A program made the position numbers and the translations under genes. Below are positions 1 through 8,402 of a DNA stretch of 64,000 bases, piece by piece. The DNA comes from Virgibacillus sp. AGTR (GTDB lineage Bacteria; Bacillota; Bacilli; Bacillales; Amphibacillaceae): the NCBI RefSeq assembly GCF_016919725.2, contig NZ_JAJERH010000002.1, positions 1-64,000 on the forward strand, given 5' to 3'. The notes beneath the pieces are model-generated. The model saw only the letters and a program-made list of their open reading frames with translations, had not been told where the DNA came from and did not search any database. Position 1 is the first letter of the stretch. Each line of letters starts with the position of its first letter.

Positions 1-278
1 AATTTTATACTTTCTTAACTTAGAAGCAAAGGCTATCGAGGGGTTCTCGATAGCACCGTATTCTTATACTTTCGAACTAGATGGATAATGAAGGTTTAAC
101 TGTGAAGGTTAATCATTTTTTGATAAAGAGAGAAAAATACTCTGATAATCCAGCAGAAAAAGGAGATTCGGATGAAGCAGCACTTTTTTTGACTTACTTA
201 ATTATAAACATAACCATTCCTTTTAATCCTCGTTCATAGTAAGAAAACTGCTTCATAAAAATGGACCGGTTTTCCCTT
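1..278. other. Intergenic region downstream of gltS
   Basis: No gene is visible. A perfect 9-bp stem-loop (GCTATCGAG, 5-nt loop, CTCGATAGC) lies at 32-54, but no T-run follows it on either strand, so it is a weak terminator candidate. The motif TGAAGCAG near 174-181 is the reverse complement of CTGCTTCA near 247-254, too far apart to be a confident hairpin. Confidence 0.4.
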
Positions 279-1478
279 TTAACTAAACAAATTTATAGAA
301 GTGATAATAATTGGCATTGCGAAGACGTCGATTAGGAAAGCTCCAACTAAAGGAACAACTAAAAATGCTTTTTTAGAGGGACCGTATCGGTTGACTATTG
401 CATCCATATTAGCAATGGCATTTGGAGTAGCGCCTAGCCCATGCCCTGTGAAACCACCAACCATCACTGCCGCATCATAATTCTTTCCTAGCAATCTAAA
501 TAATATAAAGATACCAAATAAAGCTATAAATAGTACCTGTACGATAACAATGACTAATAATGGCAATGCTAAATTAGCAACTTCCCATAATTTAATACTC
601 ATAAGAGCCATTGATAAAAAGATACCCAATGTAATATCACCTATAATTCCAATACTTTTCATCTCAATTAATGTTTTATCATATCGATCAAGCACATTTC
701 GAACGATTACAGCAACAAACATGGCACTTACATATCCGGGCAGTACAAAACCGGTTACATTTGAGAATAGCTCTCCTAAATAGGAGCCTAATACCATACA
801 TAAAGTAATAATAAAAGCTTGTGTCATAAATGTTTTAGAATTAATAGAGCTTGCTTCTGTTTTAGCTTCAACCGTAACAGCACTTTCCTCTGTTGCCCGC
901 TCCGTAGACTTCAGATTGTATTTCTTGATTAAATATTTTACAATTGGCCCACCAATCAGTCCGCCAGCTACTAATCCTACAGTAGCAGCAGCTAATCCAA
1001 TGGATAATGCAGAGTCAACTCCAAGCTCTTCAATGGTTGTACCAAATGCAGTTGCGGCACCATGACCACCTTCCATTGATGTAGCTCCAACCATTACACC
1101 GATAAGTGGATCTAAGTTTAAAAGCGTTGCAAAAGATATTCCAATAACACTTTGTGCTAGTGCAAGAAATCCACATGATAACCAATAAATGATCAAAAGC
1201 TTTCCACCTAATTTGATTAAACCAAAGCTTGCACCCAAACCTACAGTAGTGAAAAAAGTTAACATAAATAAGCTTTGTAAAGATGTATCCAAATTAATAT
1301 TTACAAGATGAAGTCCTTTTAGTAGTGTTACAAGTATAGCGAAAAGTAGCCCCCCAACAACAGGAGCAGGTATACAAAATCTCTCTAAGAATCTAATTCT
1401 TTTATTAAGGTATCCCCCAAGAAGAAATACAGCTATTGCAATAAACAATGTCGTAACTTGATTCATTTCTAATGTCAT
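279..1478 (-). CDS. gltS: Sodium/glutamate symporter GltS
   Basis: A 399-residue polytopic membrane protein, the normal length for GltS (ESS) carriers, which move glutamate with sodium across the cytoplasmic membrane. The hydrophobic segments, the glycine-rich central stretch TSMEGGHGAATAFG and the matching C-terminal motif GGFTGHGLGATPNAIANM are the two inverted re-entrant loop signatures of the family. A GGAGGGA-like ribosome binding site lies about 8 nt before the ATG. It follows hutG on the same strand after about 80 bp. Histidine breakdown yields glutamate, so the carrier may balance the product pool or import a related substrate; this is inference. Family assignment is strong, direction of transport in vivo is not shown. 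Confidence 0.9.
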   Translation of the reverse strand: MTLEMNQVTTLFIAIAVFLLGGYLNKRIRFLERFCIPAPVVGGLLFAILVTLLKGLHLVNINLDTSLQSLFMLTFFTTVGLGASFGLIKLGGKLLIIYWLSCGFLALAQSVIGISFATLLNLDPLIGVMVGATSMEGGHGAATAFGTTIEELGVDSALSIGLAAATVGLVAGGLIGGPIVKYLIKKYNLKSTERATEESAVTVEAKTEASSINSKTFMTQAFIITLCMVLGSYLGELFSNVTGFVLPGYVSAMFVAVIVRNVLDRYDKTLIEMKSIGIIGDITLGIFLSMALMSIKLWEVANLALPLLVIVIVQVLFIALFGIFILFRLLGKNYDAAVMVGGFTGHGLGATPNAIANMDAIVNRYGPSKKAFLVVPLVGAFLIDVFAMPIIITSINLFS

Positions 1479-1557
1479 GTTGTCCCTCCTTCATATGTTA
1501 AACAACTGGGAAATTCGATATATTCATCGTTGAAATATTAAAATGTAACATTCTCTC

Positions 1558-2508
1558 TCATTGAACTGTATTATTAAAATTATGCAAAACCTCCGCCACT
1601 AGATAAGCAGCTAGCTTTGTAGTTCGTCCATTTTCATCTAAAAGAGGATTTACCTCTGATATATCAAAGCTACATACATTCTCTTTAGCAACAATATGAC
1701 GTAATAACGTTCTTACGACAACAGGGTCCAGTCCAAAAGGGGACGGTGCGCTAACTCCTGGGGCTGCAGAAGAAGCAATCGAGTCTGTACATAGCGTAAC
1801 GATAATGACATCGTACTGGTTACAAAATTGATCAATAACTCCATATTGTTTTTGTATGTTGTGTAGAGCTAGTGATTCTTCTAACACATAAATACATCCA
1901 AGCTGCTCTGCAACCTGAAACAGAGATTTTGTATTACCGAATGGTTGAATTCCTAAACATAAATAGCCTGCTTGCTTATCCTGTTCTAAAATCTGCCTAA
2001 ACATAGTCCCAGATGAAGGTCTACTATCCTGACGCAAATCAAAATGTGCATCTATATTTATAATACCTATCGATGTGTTTTCTCCCACATACTTCCTAAT
2101 TCCGAGATAATGACCGTACAGCGTTTCATGTCCTCCACCAAGAATAATTGGCGTGGATCTTTTATTAAATATTTGATCAACGCGATCCGCTAATTCTGCC
2201 TGCGCAGCTTCTAAGCTTTCTCCTTCGCATACTACATTTCCAACATCGATAATTGAAGCTGTATCTTCAAAGAGATAGGGTAGTTTACCAAGACTTTTTC
2301 TTATTTCATCAGGAGCCTTTGCAGCACCAATTCTCCCTTTATTCCTTCGAACACCCTCGTCAGATTCAAAACCAACAAGACAAAAAGCGCTTTCAAAATC
2401 ATCATCCGTAGAGTTACATATCACACGTTGATGAATGCGAAAGCTATCTTTGTCTATTTTACTATCCACTCTACCTTGCCACGTTTGTCTATTTGGCAAT
2501 TTATACAT
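1558..2508 (-). CDS. hutG: Formimidoylglutamase HutG
   Basis: A 316-residue ureohydrolase (arginase/agmatinase fold) that hydrolyses N-formimidoyl-L-glutamate to glutamate and formamide, the last step of the hut pathway. Manganese-site motifs are visible: GGGHE (His127), NIDAHFDLR (Asp153, His155, Asp157), and the family block APGVSAPSPFGLDP around residues 249-262, with SFDISEVNP near 280. The length fits HutG. It is cut off from hutPH by the IS200/IS605 element and a strong terminator at 2842-2890, so it probably needs its own promoter in the AT-rich 2520-2640 stretch; no clear -35/-10 pair was chosen. A related ureohydrolase activity cannot be excluded, but the hut context makes HutG the best call. 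Confidence 0.9.
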   Translation of the reverse strand: MYKLPNRQTWQGRVDSKIDKDSFRIHQRVICNSTDDDFESAFCLVGFESDEGVRRNKGRIGAAKAPDEIRKSLGKLPYLFEDTASIIDVGNVVCEGESLEAAQAELADRVDQIFNKRSTPIILGGGHETLYGHYLGIRKYVGENTSIGIINIDAHFDLRQDSRPSSGTMFRQILEQDKQAGYLCLGIQPFGNTKSLFQVAEQLGCIYVLEESLALHNIQKQYGVIDQFCNQYDVIIVTLCTDSIASSAAPGVSAPSPFGLDPVVVRTLLRHIVAKENVCSFDISEVNPLLDENGRTTKLAAYLVAEVLHNFNNTVQ

Positions 2509-2645
2509 ATCAACACCTCACTACCTACATATTTTGCTTATTCAGAAAATATATTATTTATTATAAATAACTATACATATAATTACTAATATGCAAATTT
2601 TATATTTCTATAGTTTAAAACTATAAATAGAATATAAGAGCAAAA

Positions 2646-2829
2646 GCGCCCGATTATAAACGCAGCGACTGGACCGAGTCAACGGAAAAAAGGAATCACG
2701 GTGTGCTTGCGAACTGATGATGACTTATCATAGAGAGATTCATGAAGTCGCCTCGTTTCTGGACGCTGGAGCTGGACGCCGCTCAACACGCCCAAATTTA
2801 TCCACATAGGCAAATTTTATATTTTCCTA
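2646..2829 (+). repeat. Dispersed repeat family B, copy 1
   Basis: About 180 bp that align almost end to end with 20522-20702. Shared blocks include GAGTCAACGGAA, TGCGA.CTGATGATGA, TCGTTTCTGG.CGCTGGAGCTGGACGC, TATCCACAT and CAAATTTTAT. GC-richer than its AT-rich surroundings and without a plausible reading frame. It sits between hutG and the end of the IS200/IS605 element. Confidence 0.8.
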
Positions 2830-2841
2830 GACTAGACTAAT

Positions 2842-2890
2842 AAAAAACTACCGACCAAACGTTGGCTATGGCACAACATTTGATCGACAG
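2842..2890 (-). terminator. Rho-independent terminator before hutG
   Basis: On the minus strand a 17-bp stem (2874-2890 with 2848-2864, closed by several G-U pairs) around a 9-nt loop is followed by TTTTTTATT. It lies just past the right end of the IS element and would stop transcription from hutPH/nmo/tnpB before hutG. Confidence 0.8.
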
Positions 2891-2929
2891 TTCATTCACT
2901 TTTAGGAATTTCATCTGCTGATTCTCTTA

Positions 2930-3150
2930 GTGAACTACTCCCACCACTTACCACCCTTACGGGTTGCTTGAAGTGGGGGCTTCTTGGATAATCGCCACTT
3001 TTGGTAGCTGACGAAATGGACCAAGCTAACCCTCTTGTTCCAAGAGTTTATATTTTCATTAGGCACTTGCTAATAAGCGAATGCCTTCTTTTTTGATATT
3101 GAGAGCTGAATTATAATCTCTATCGAGATTTAGCCCACACGAACAAGCGT
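2930..3150 (-). ncRNA. Omega-RNA (reRNA) and right end of IS200/IS605 element
   Basis: The minus strand after the tnpB stop carries the typical 3' scaffold of TnpB guide RNAs: GAAGCCCCCACTTCAAGC, then a stem-loop with CCCGTAAGGG, then GGTAAGTGGTGGGAG and a terminal GTTCAC at about 2935-2930. In this family the RNA overlaps the 3' end of tnpB and the guide is read directly from flanking DNA, here about 2929 down to 2910. The 5' border inside tnpB is an estimate. Confidence 0.7.
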
Positions 3151-4171
3151 ATGTTCTAATTTCTATAGGCATTGGTTGGGTATTTCCGCAACTCGAACAA
3201 GTTTTGGTAGATCGGAACCATTTATCAATTTTGATAAGTTGTTTCCCTTGTTCTTTTAGTTTGTACTGTAAGAAAGAGGTGAACATTCCCCATCCATTAT
3301 CAGCTACGCTTTTACCGAATTTAAGTGCTTGTGACATTCCTTTCATGTCTAAATCTTCAATCACAACAGCATCGAAGTTAGACACTAATTCCTTTGATTT
3401 ATGGTGAAGAAAGTTCTTGCGTTGATTGGCAACTTTCTCTTGAATGTTAGCTACTCGAATACGTTGTTTATTCCAATTTGCAAAGCCTTTCTTTTTACGA
3501 GAAAGTTTACGTTGTTCTTTTGCTAATTTATTAAGTATTTGTCGATAAAACTTAGGATAATTGGCTTTCTCACCCTCACTATCAACAAACAACCCATCCA
3601 TTGAAAAGTCTAAGCCAACAACTTTTTCAATTTCCTTCCTTTTTATCTCCTTCTCGTACTCTGTAAGAATCGAAATATAGTATTTTCCTGATGAAGTCAT
3701 AGACAAGGTACAAGATTTGATGGTGTACTCCGAAGGAATTGCTCGATGTTGCTTGATTTTGACCATTTTTAATTTAGGTAATTTGATATGACCATCCAAC
3801 AACTGAATATTTCCATTGACGACATTCGTTGTGTAGCTTTGTTTATGGCGTTTGCTTTTGAATTTTGGGAACCTGGCATGCCCTTTGAAGAAGGCTTTAT
3901 ATGCCTTATCTAAATTTAGTTGAGCGTTTGCCAACGCTAATGAATCGACTTCTTTTAGCCATTCGTATTCTTTTTTGTAATTGGCAGGGGTAGGATGTTT
4001 TACCTTTTTCCATGCTTCTTTATCATCTTTTAGGGTTTCATACGTTTCTTTTCGTTCTGCTAACATTTTGTTATAGACAAAGCGAACGCAACCGAAGGTT
4101 TTACGTATAACCAAAGCCTGTTCATCTGTTGGATACAATCTAAACTTGTACGCTTTATTTTGTTTAGCCAT
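3059..4171 (-). CDS. tnpB: IS200/IS605 family RNA-guided nuclease TnpB
   Basis: A 370-residue TnpB (OrfB) with all catalytic parts. The N-terminal wedge region starts KAYKFRLYPT; RuvC motifs are GLDFSMDG (Asp188), VIEDLDM (Glu272) and NLDRDYNSALNI (Asp350/Asp352); a zinc ribbon has CSSC (325-328) and CSC (343-345). TnpB is an RNA-guided DNA endonuclease that cuts the emptied donor site and so keeps the element in the genome. A GTGAGGTGATTTG-type binding site precedes the ATG. Upstream is a dead tnpA, downstream the omega-RNA end. The enzyme therefore looks active while the element cannot move itself. A TnpA made elsewhere could still mobilise it if the left end is intact. Confidence 0.92.
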   Translation of the reverse strand: MAKQNKAYKFRLYPTDEQALVIRKTFGCVRFVYNKMLAERKETYETLKDDKEAWKKVKHPTPANYKKEYEWLKEVDSLALANAQLNLDKAYKAFFKGHARFPKFKSKRHKQSYTTNVVNGNIQLLDGHIKLPKLKMVKIKQHRAIPSEYTIKSCTLSMTSSGKYYISILTEYEKEIKRKEIEKVVGLDFSMDGLFVDSEGEKANYPKFYRQILNKLAKEQRKLSRKKKGFANWNKQRIRVANIQEKVANQRKNFLHHKSKELVSNFDAVVIEDLDMKGMSQALKFGKSVADNGWGMFTSFLQYKLKEQGKQLIKIDKWFRSTKTCSSCGNTQPMPIEIRTYACSCGLNLDRDYNSALNIKKEGIRLLASA

Positions 4172-4182
4172 ATCAAATCACC

Positions 4183-4413
4183 TCACTTTATCCTTTGATT
4201 TTCAATCTATTTTTTTACTACTTCAATAGGCGAACCGCCAGTCGTCAACAAGCAAAAACTTCTTGACCAAAACATTTCTTTCCATAACTTTTTACGGACA
4301 TGAGGAAAATCCCTCTTGCTAAGTCTTGGACTGGCACTTTTATAGGCATTGATGAATTTCGATAATTCACTGTTGGGTTGTGCTTTGAGCAAAAAAGGAA
4401 AAAAGCCTTTGGG
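4183..4413 (-). pseudogene. tnpA (Y1 transposase) remnant, catalytic Tyr codon replaced by stop
   Basis: The open frame reads KAQPNSELSKFINAYKSASP, then PHVRKKLWKEMFWSRSFCLL and TTGGSPIEVVKK, the C-terminal half of an IS200/IS605-type Y1 transposase. A TAG follows at 4209-4207, then IENQRIK and a TGA at 4185-4183. In intact relatives this place reads about KKYIENQ, so the TAG stands where the nucleophilic tyrosine should be (family pattern from memory). The N-terminal half with the metal-binding histidines is also missing; the frame runs into unrelated sequence near 4395. Two independent lesions make it non-functional. It lies directly upstream of tnpB, in the usual order. Confidence 0.8.
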
Positions 4414-4530
4414 CTGTCGCCCAACCGAAATTCATCCTCTTACCGTTGGGCTACGCCCTTCACACGCTTGAAGATGGAGACTTCTTTCGGAAGTACGTTA
4501 AATTCCTATTTCTATTCGTTGTATAAAATC
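4393..4530 (-). other. Hairpin-rich IS200/IS605-like end joined to tnpA remnant
   Basis: On the minus strand GAAGTCTCCATCTTCAAGCG, then GGGCGTAGCCC, GGTAAGAGGATGAATTTCGG and TTGGGCGACAGCCCAA form several small hairpins. The layout resembles the 3' omega-RNA part of another IS200/IS605 element, suggesting a nested or chimeric remnant. Resemblance is from memory. Confidence 0.35.
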
Positions 4531-4584
4531 CATCTGTGTCAGTGGATACTTTATATATGGAGCCCTTTTAAAACCATTTTCACA

Positions 4585-5571
4585 TTATGTTTGTGTCATA
4601 GTATTATCCTGACTGACAATATTTCGCGTTGCTTTTGTATACGACTCCTCTAGCTCACTAACAATTCTCTCAATTGATTGAACCTTGTCAATCGCGCCAA
4701 TTCCTTGACCAGAACCCCATACATCCTTCCATGCCTTTACTTCTGGATTATCCAATTTTTCAAAGTTAATTTCTTGTTTCTTTTCTAATTGATTTGGATC
4801 AAGCCCAGCTTTTACAATACTAGGAATTAAATAATTCGCGTTAACACCACTAAATGCATCTGTATAAATAATATCTTCAATCGATGATTCAACAATCATT
4901 TGCTTATATGCATCAGGTGCTCCACTTTCTTCAGAAGGTATAAATCGTGTTCCCATATAAACAAAATCAGCACCTAGAATTTCTGATGCAAGGATATCTT
5001 CTCCTTCCGACATACCACCTGCAAGTACGATAGGTCCGTCAAAAAATGAACGGACTTCATGAATAAACGGAATTGGATTTAATACTCCAGCATGGCCGCC
5101 AGCTCCACTGGCAACAAGTACCAAACCATCAGCACCTTTTTCAATCGCCTTTTTGGCAAACTTTACATTAATGACATCGGAAAAAACTACGCCACCATAC
5201 TGATGGGCAATCTCGACAACTGGACTAGGATCCCCCAAAGACGTAATAACAATGGGTGGCTGGTATTTTTCAATTAATTTCAAATCTTCCGTATACCGCT
5301 TATTGGAACGATGAGTAATAAAGTTTATACCCCAAGGTGCGATTTTCCTCGTCGGTTCTTTTTCTTTGAGTACATCAATTTCCGTATTAATTTGATGCAT
5401 CCAGTCTTCTAAAATATCACTAGTTCTTGCATTTAATGCTGGAAAAGTCCCAGCAATTCCAGCACGACAAGCTGCCACGACCATTTTAGGACTAGACACT
5501 AAAAACATCGGTGCCATAATGACTGGTAGACGCATTGATAATTTCATTTGTTGAATTGCTTGTTTAGACAT
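4585..5571 (-). CDS. Nitronate monooxygenase family FMN oxidoreductase
   Basis: A 328-residue TIM-barrel flavoprotein of the 2-nitropropane dioxygenase/nitronate monooxygenase family. Visible are the N-terminal MRLPVIMAPMFLVSSP, the ASGAGGHAG block with the catalytic-type His160, the FMN-phosphate segment IVLAGGMSEGEDI and GADFVYMGTRFIPSEES. Members oxidise nitronates such as propionate-3-nitronate. It follows hutH after about 230 bp, which carries a short fragment of repeat family A (5622-5660). No known hut step needs this enzyme, so it is probably a passenger or a detoxifying gene co-transcribed with hutPH. The IS element lies just past its stop and the length is normal, so it does not look truncated. 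Confidence 0.88.
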   Translation of the reverse strand: MSKQAIQQMKLSMRLPVIMAPMFLVSSPKMVVAACRAGIAGTFPALNARTSDILEDWMHQINTEIDVLKEKEPTRKIAPWGINFITHRSNKRYTEDLKLIEKYQPPIVITSLGDPSPVVEIAHQYGGVVFSDVINVKFAKKAIEKGADGLVLVASGAGGHAGVLNPIPFIHEVRSFFDGPIVLAGGMSEGEDILASEILGADFVYMGTRFIPSEESGAPDAYKQMIVESSIEDIIYTDAFSGVNANYLIPSIVKAGLDPNQLEKKQEINFEKLDNPEVKAWKDVWGSGQGIGAIDKVQSIERIVSELEESYTKATRNIVSQDNTMTQT

Positions 5572-5621
5572 TTCTGCAAACTCCTCTTCATTATAATTCT
5601 CTCTTTTCTGTCCACTACATC

Positions 5622-5660
5622 AATAATGTGAAACTCCAATCAGTTGGGGTTTTGTTTTAT
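5622..5660 (+). repeat. Repeat family A, 5' fragment
   Basis: GTGAAACTCCAATCAGTTGGGGTTTTG matches the first arm of the family A outer hairpin; the rest is absent or decayed. Confidence 0.5.
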
Positions 5661-5802
5661 AGAAGTTTCTCTTGCAGAATCCCTCTACATCGACCTCTAA
5701 TTGCTAAGTATATTTCCCCCAAAATGCAATCGTTTTCAATTATTCCTATTTAATTACATAAGATATAATTATTGATAATTCTAATAATTCATCCTTTGTA
5801 TG

Positions 5803-7323
5803 TCAAGTTATATCTAGCTGGAGATCCGTTGCATAATCCCCCTTTTTAACGTTTAAAAGCGAAGCAACTTCTTCTATATCTGTTGAGAAAATCCGATCTT
5901 CACTTATCGTTGGCACGACCTTCCGATATGCTTCCCATTTTTCTTTTAGTTTACCGGCCATTTTGTCTATCCCTGTGCTTTCCACTGCTTGAAGAGCACA
6001 TATGCATTCAATTGCTAACACACGTCTTGTATTATTTATGATCAGCCTAGCATGTCGAGAACCTATTGTCCCCATACTGACATGATCCTCTTGATTAGCC
6101 GATGACGGAATCGAGTCGACACTGGCTGGATGAGCTAACGTTTTATTCTCAGATACGAGCGACGCTGCAGCATATTGCATAATCATGGCCCCAGATTGTA
6201 GCCCAGGCTGAGCACTTAAAAATGCCGGTAAGTCATTCAACTGTGGATTAACCAAACGCTCTACACGTCGTTCAGAAATATTGGCAAGTTCAGCAACCGC
6301 AATTTTCAGAAAATCCATAGCTATCGCAATCGGTTGACCATGAAAATTGCCCCCTGAGATAACCAGCTTTCCCCCATCAAAAATAAGTGGATTATCTGTT
6401 GCAGCATTTGCTTCTATTTCTAATTTTTCCTTTACATAATCCAGTGCTTGCCATGTTGCCCCATGAACCTGAGGAATGCAACGCAAGGAATAAGCGTCTT
6501 GGACCCGTTTTTCTCCTTGATGAGTAATTAATTGACTGCCTTCTAACCAAGCTGTCATTCGCTTAGCCACCGCTACTTGCTGCGGATACCCTCGTACTTC
6601 ATGAACAGCTGGATGAAAAGCATCGATAATCCCTTGCAATCCCTCCATCGTTAACGCAGCTATCCACTCACTGTCATAGGCTAGCTTTTCGGCTTCTATA
6701 TAATTCATGACACCAACTGCTACCATCGCTTGGGTTCCATTAATTAGTGCTAGCCCCTCCTTTGCTTGTAATACAATTGGTTGAAGCTGTTTTTTAGAAA
6801 GAACCGAGGCAGCATCAACCGCTTCTCCCTTTTCATTAAAGACTTTCCCTTCACCGATCATCACTAAGGCTAAATGTGCTAATGGAGCTAAATCTCCTGA
6901 TGCCCCCAGAGAACCTTGCTCAGGAATAACAGGATGTATTCGCTCATTAACTAGATCTGCTAATAGCTCAACGAGCACAGGACGTACGCCAGAGAATCCT
7001 TTTAATAGTGCGTTTAAGCGAAGGACCATCATTGCACGCGATACCTTTTCTTCAAATGGATTACCAACTCCACAGGCATGTGAACGAATTAAATGTAATT
7101 GTAAATCCTCTACGTCTTTTGCCTCAATCATAACATCGCTAAACTTCCCAAAACCAGTCGTAATCCCATAAACAATTTCTTTATTGGCAACAATGTTATC
7201 CACAGCTAATCTGCTTTCTCGAACCTTCTCCATACTAGTTTTTGAAATGGTAATTTGCTCCTGTTCAATACAGATGCGTTTCAATTGATCTATGGTTAAA
7301 GAATCTCCTGATAGCTCAATCAT
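5803..7323 (-). CDS. hutH: Histidine ammonia-lyase HutH
   Basis: A 506-residue histidine ammonia-lyase, which converts L-histidine to trans-urocanate and ammonia in the cytoplasm as a tetramer. The tripeptide Ala141-Ser142-Gly143, in the block [19 protein letters not shown], cyclises to the MIO electrophile. TTGFGKF near 55-61, ATDNPL and [11 protein letters not shown] are also diagnostic. Length matches the family. GGGGGAAGC precedes the ATG. Between hutP and hutH lies a strong terminator hairpin, the place where HutP-histidine antitermination acts in B. subtilis, so expression is likely histidine-induced by read-through. Confidence 0.97.
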   Translation of the reverse strand: MIELSGDSLTIDQLKRICIEQEQITISKTSMEKVRESRLAVDNIVANKEIVYGITTGFGKFSDVMIEAKDVEDLQLHLIRSHACGVGNPFEEKVSRAMMVLRLNALLKGFSGVRPVLVELLADLVNERIHPVIPEQGSLGASGDLAPLAHLALVMIGEGKVFNEKGEAVDAASVLSKKQLQPIVLQAKEGLALINGTQAMVAVGVMNYIEAEKLAYDSEWIAALTMEGLQGIIDAFHPAVHEVRGYPQQVAVAKRMTAWLEGSQLITHQGEKRVQDAYSLRCIPQVHGATWQALDYVKEKLEIEANAATDNPLIFDGGKLVISGGNFHGQPIAIAMDFLKIAVAELANISERRVERLVNPQLNDLPAFLSAQPGLQSGAMIMQYAAASLVSENKTLAHPASVDSIPSSANQEDHVSMGTIGSRHARLIINNTRRVLAIECICALQAVESTGIDKMAGKLKEKWEAYRKVVPTISEDRIFSTDIEEVASLLNVKKGDYATDLQLDIT

Positions 7324-7351
7324 TACGCTTCCCCCTTTTCATTAATACAAT

Positions 7352-7395
7352 AAAAAAGAGGCGATAATGGCATACAAATAAGCCACCATCACCTC
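7352..7395 (-). terminator. HutP-type attenuator between hutP and hutH
   Basis: On the minus strand GAGGTGATGGTGGC pairs with GCCATTATCGCCTC (14 bp, three G-U wobbles, about 10-nt loop) and is followed by TTTTTTATT. The run AAGTGAGTAGACATGAG just before it is rich in NAG triplets, the kind HutP binds in B. subtilis. Terminator is seen; HutP binding is inferred from position. Confidence 0.75.
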
Positions 7396-7431
7396 CTCAT
7401 GTCTACTCACTTTAGGTAATGATTTATATAA

Positions 7432-7869
7432 TTAAATATGATTAACACCTAGTCCGACAGCTTCATGCTCCAAGCCTTTTATTGGAGCTCCAATGGTACC
7501 GTAAAAGGCAACGGCAATCCATTCACCTTCTTCAGGATTTACATATGGGTTCCCACGAACAACAGCGAATCGTAACCCAACGGTACGCATCATTTCACCA
7601 ATTGCCCACTGCCCTCTAGTAACTCCTTCTAATCCTTCTAAAATTGCATGATAAAGTGCATGTGTTTCTCGATAAACGCCTTCTTGAATTAGCTTGCTTC
7701 GTTTCACTGCCGTTTCTACTGCGGAAATCACTTTTTGCATATCCATTGATCCAACTTTTCCTTCACAAATTTGGACATCTGGAACTATCGATTGATAGGA
7801 CGCTCGTTCTTGCTCATCTAGCATTGCAAGTAACGTAGCAATTTTTCCAATACGAAGTTTTTGTGTCAT
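7432..7869 (-). CDS. hutP: Hut operon antiterminator HutP
   Basis: HutP is an RNA-binding hexamer that, with L-histidine and Mg2+, opens the terminator ahead of hutH. The frame is open from 7902, but the ATG at 7869 ([17 protein letters not shown]) fits known HutP starts and gives about 145 residues, the usual size, with AGGAGAA just upstream. Conserved blocks [32 protein letters not shown] and [29 protein letters not shown] are all present, including the histidines of the ligand and metal site. It sits directly before the hairpin at 7352-7395 and hutH. Unlike B. subtilis, hutU and hutI are not downstream of it. Confidence 0.95.
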   Translation of the reverse strand: MTQKLRIGKIATLLAMLDEQERASYQSIVPDVQICEGKVGSMDMQKVISAVETAVKRSKLIQEGVYRETHALYHAILEGLEGVTRGQWAIGEMMRTVGLRFAVVRGNPYVNPEEGEWIAVAFYGTIGAPIKGLEHEAVGLGVNHI

Positions 7870-7909
7870 TGTTTCTTCTCCTAAAGGTCTCTGCTTATAC
7901 AAAATGGTT

Positions 7910-8022
7910 TCTCAAAAGTCAGTTGCCTCCATACAACTGGAATACTCCGCTTTCGGGTAGCGGTTCAGCCTTCTTCTGAGTTGAAGACCTACTATGTAGT
8001 CCGCATAGCTCCTCTTTTTTGA
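7910..8022 (-). other. Structured 5' segment upstream of hutP
   Basis: The minus strand carries consecutive small hairpins: GGACTACATAGTAGGTC, CCGCTACCCGAAAGCGG, and CAGTTGTATGGAGGCAACTG. No reading frame is plausible. It could be an untranslated leader of hutP or a further dispersed structured element; only one copy is in this window. Confidence 0.45.
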
Positions 8023-8183
8023 AAGCCAAGTATATATCAAACGCTCTTTAAATAATCTAATCTTAACTAATGACTAGTAACTACTTTTAGTATACGTCTT
8101 CGTAAAATTATCCGTCAATAACATTTACAAAAAATTCCGTCTATTATTATTCAAAAATCAAATATTACATAGCTATAATCATA

Positions 8184-8374
8184 GGGTGAAACATCAATTA
8201 GTGTGGATTTTTATCCCCATTGAAGGTTTGTACCACAAGATTATGACCTAAAGGTCTTTAAACCACTCGGACATTTACTGGCAGTGGATATCTCTATTAT
8301 CCATTATTGGTTTCACTTTATTGCTTTTAGTGGAAATATCACTGCCAGTTATATACGCAATAAATCGTATTAAC
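8184..8374 (+). repeat. Repeat family A, full-length diverged copy
   Basis: About 190 bp between hutI and hutP. It keeps GTACCACAAG..TATGACCTAAAGG, GGACATTTACTGGCAGT and ACTGCCAGTTATA, but the outer arms have drifted (ATCAATTAGTG; CCCCATTGAAGG). The rest of the 8023-8402 interval is AT-rich and shows nothing else. Confidence 0.85.
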
Positions 8375-8402
8375 CTAATTCCACCCCATCTTTTGTTATT
8401 TC

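Noticed and set aside
32-54. gltS terminator
   Set aside because: The stem is good but lies 225 bp past the stop and has no T-run; kept only as a note in the intergenic entry.
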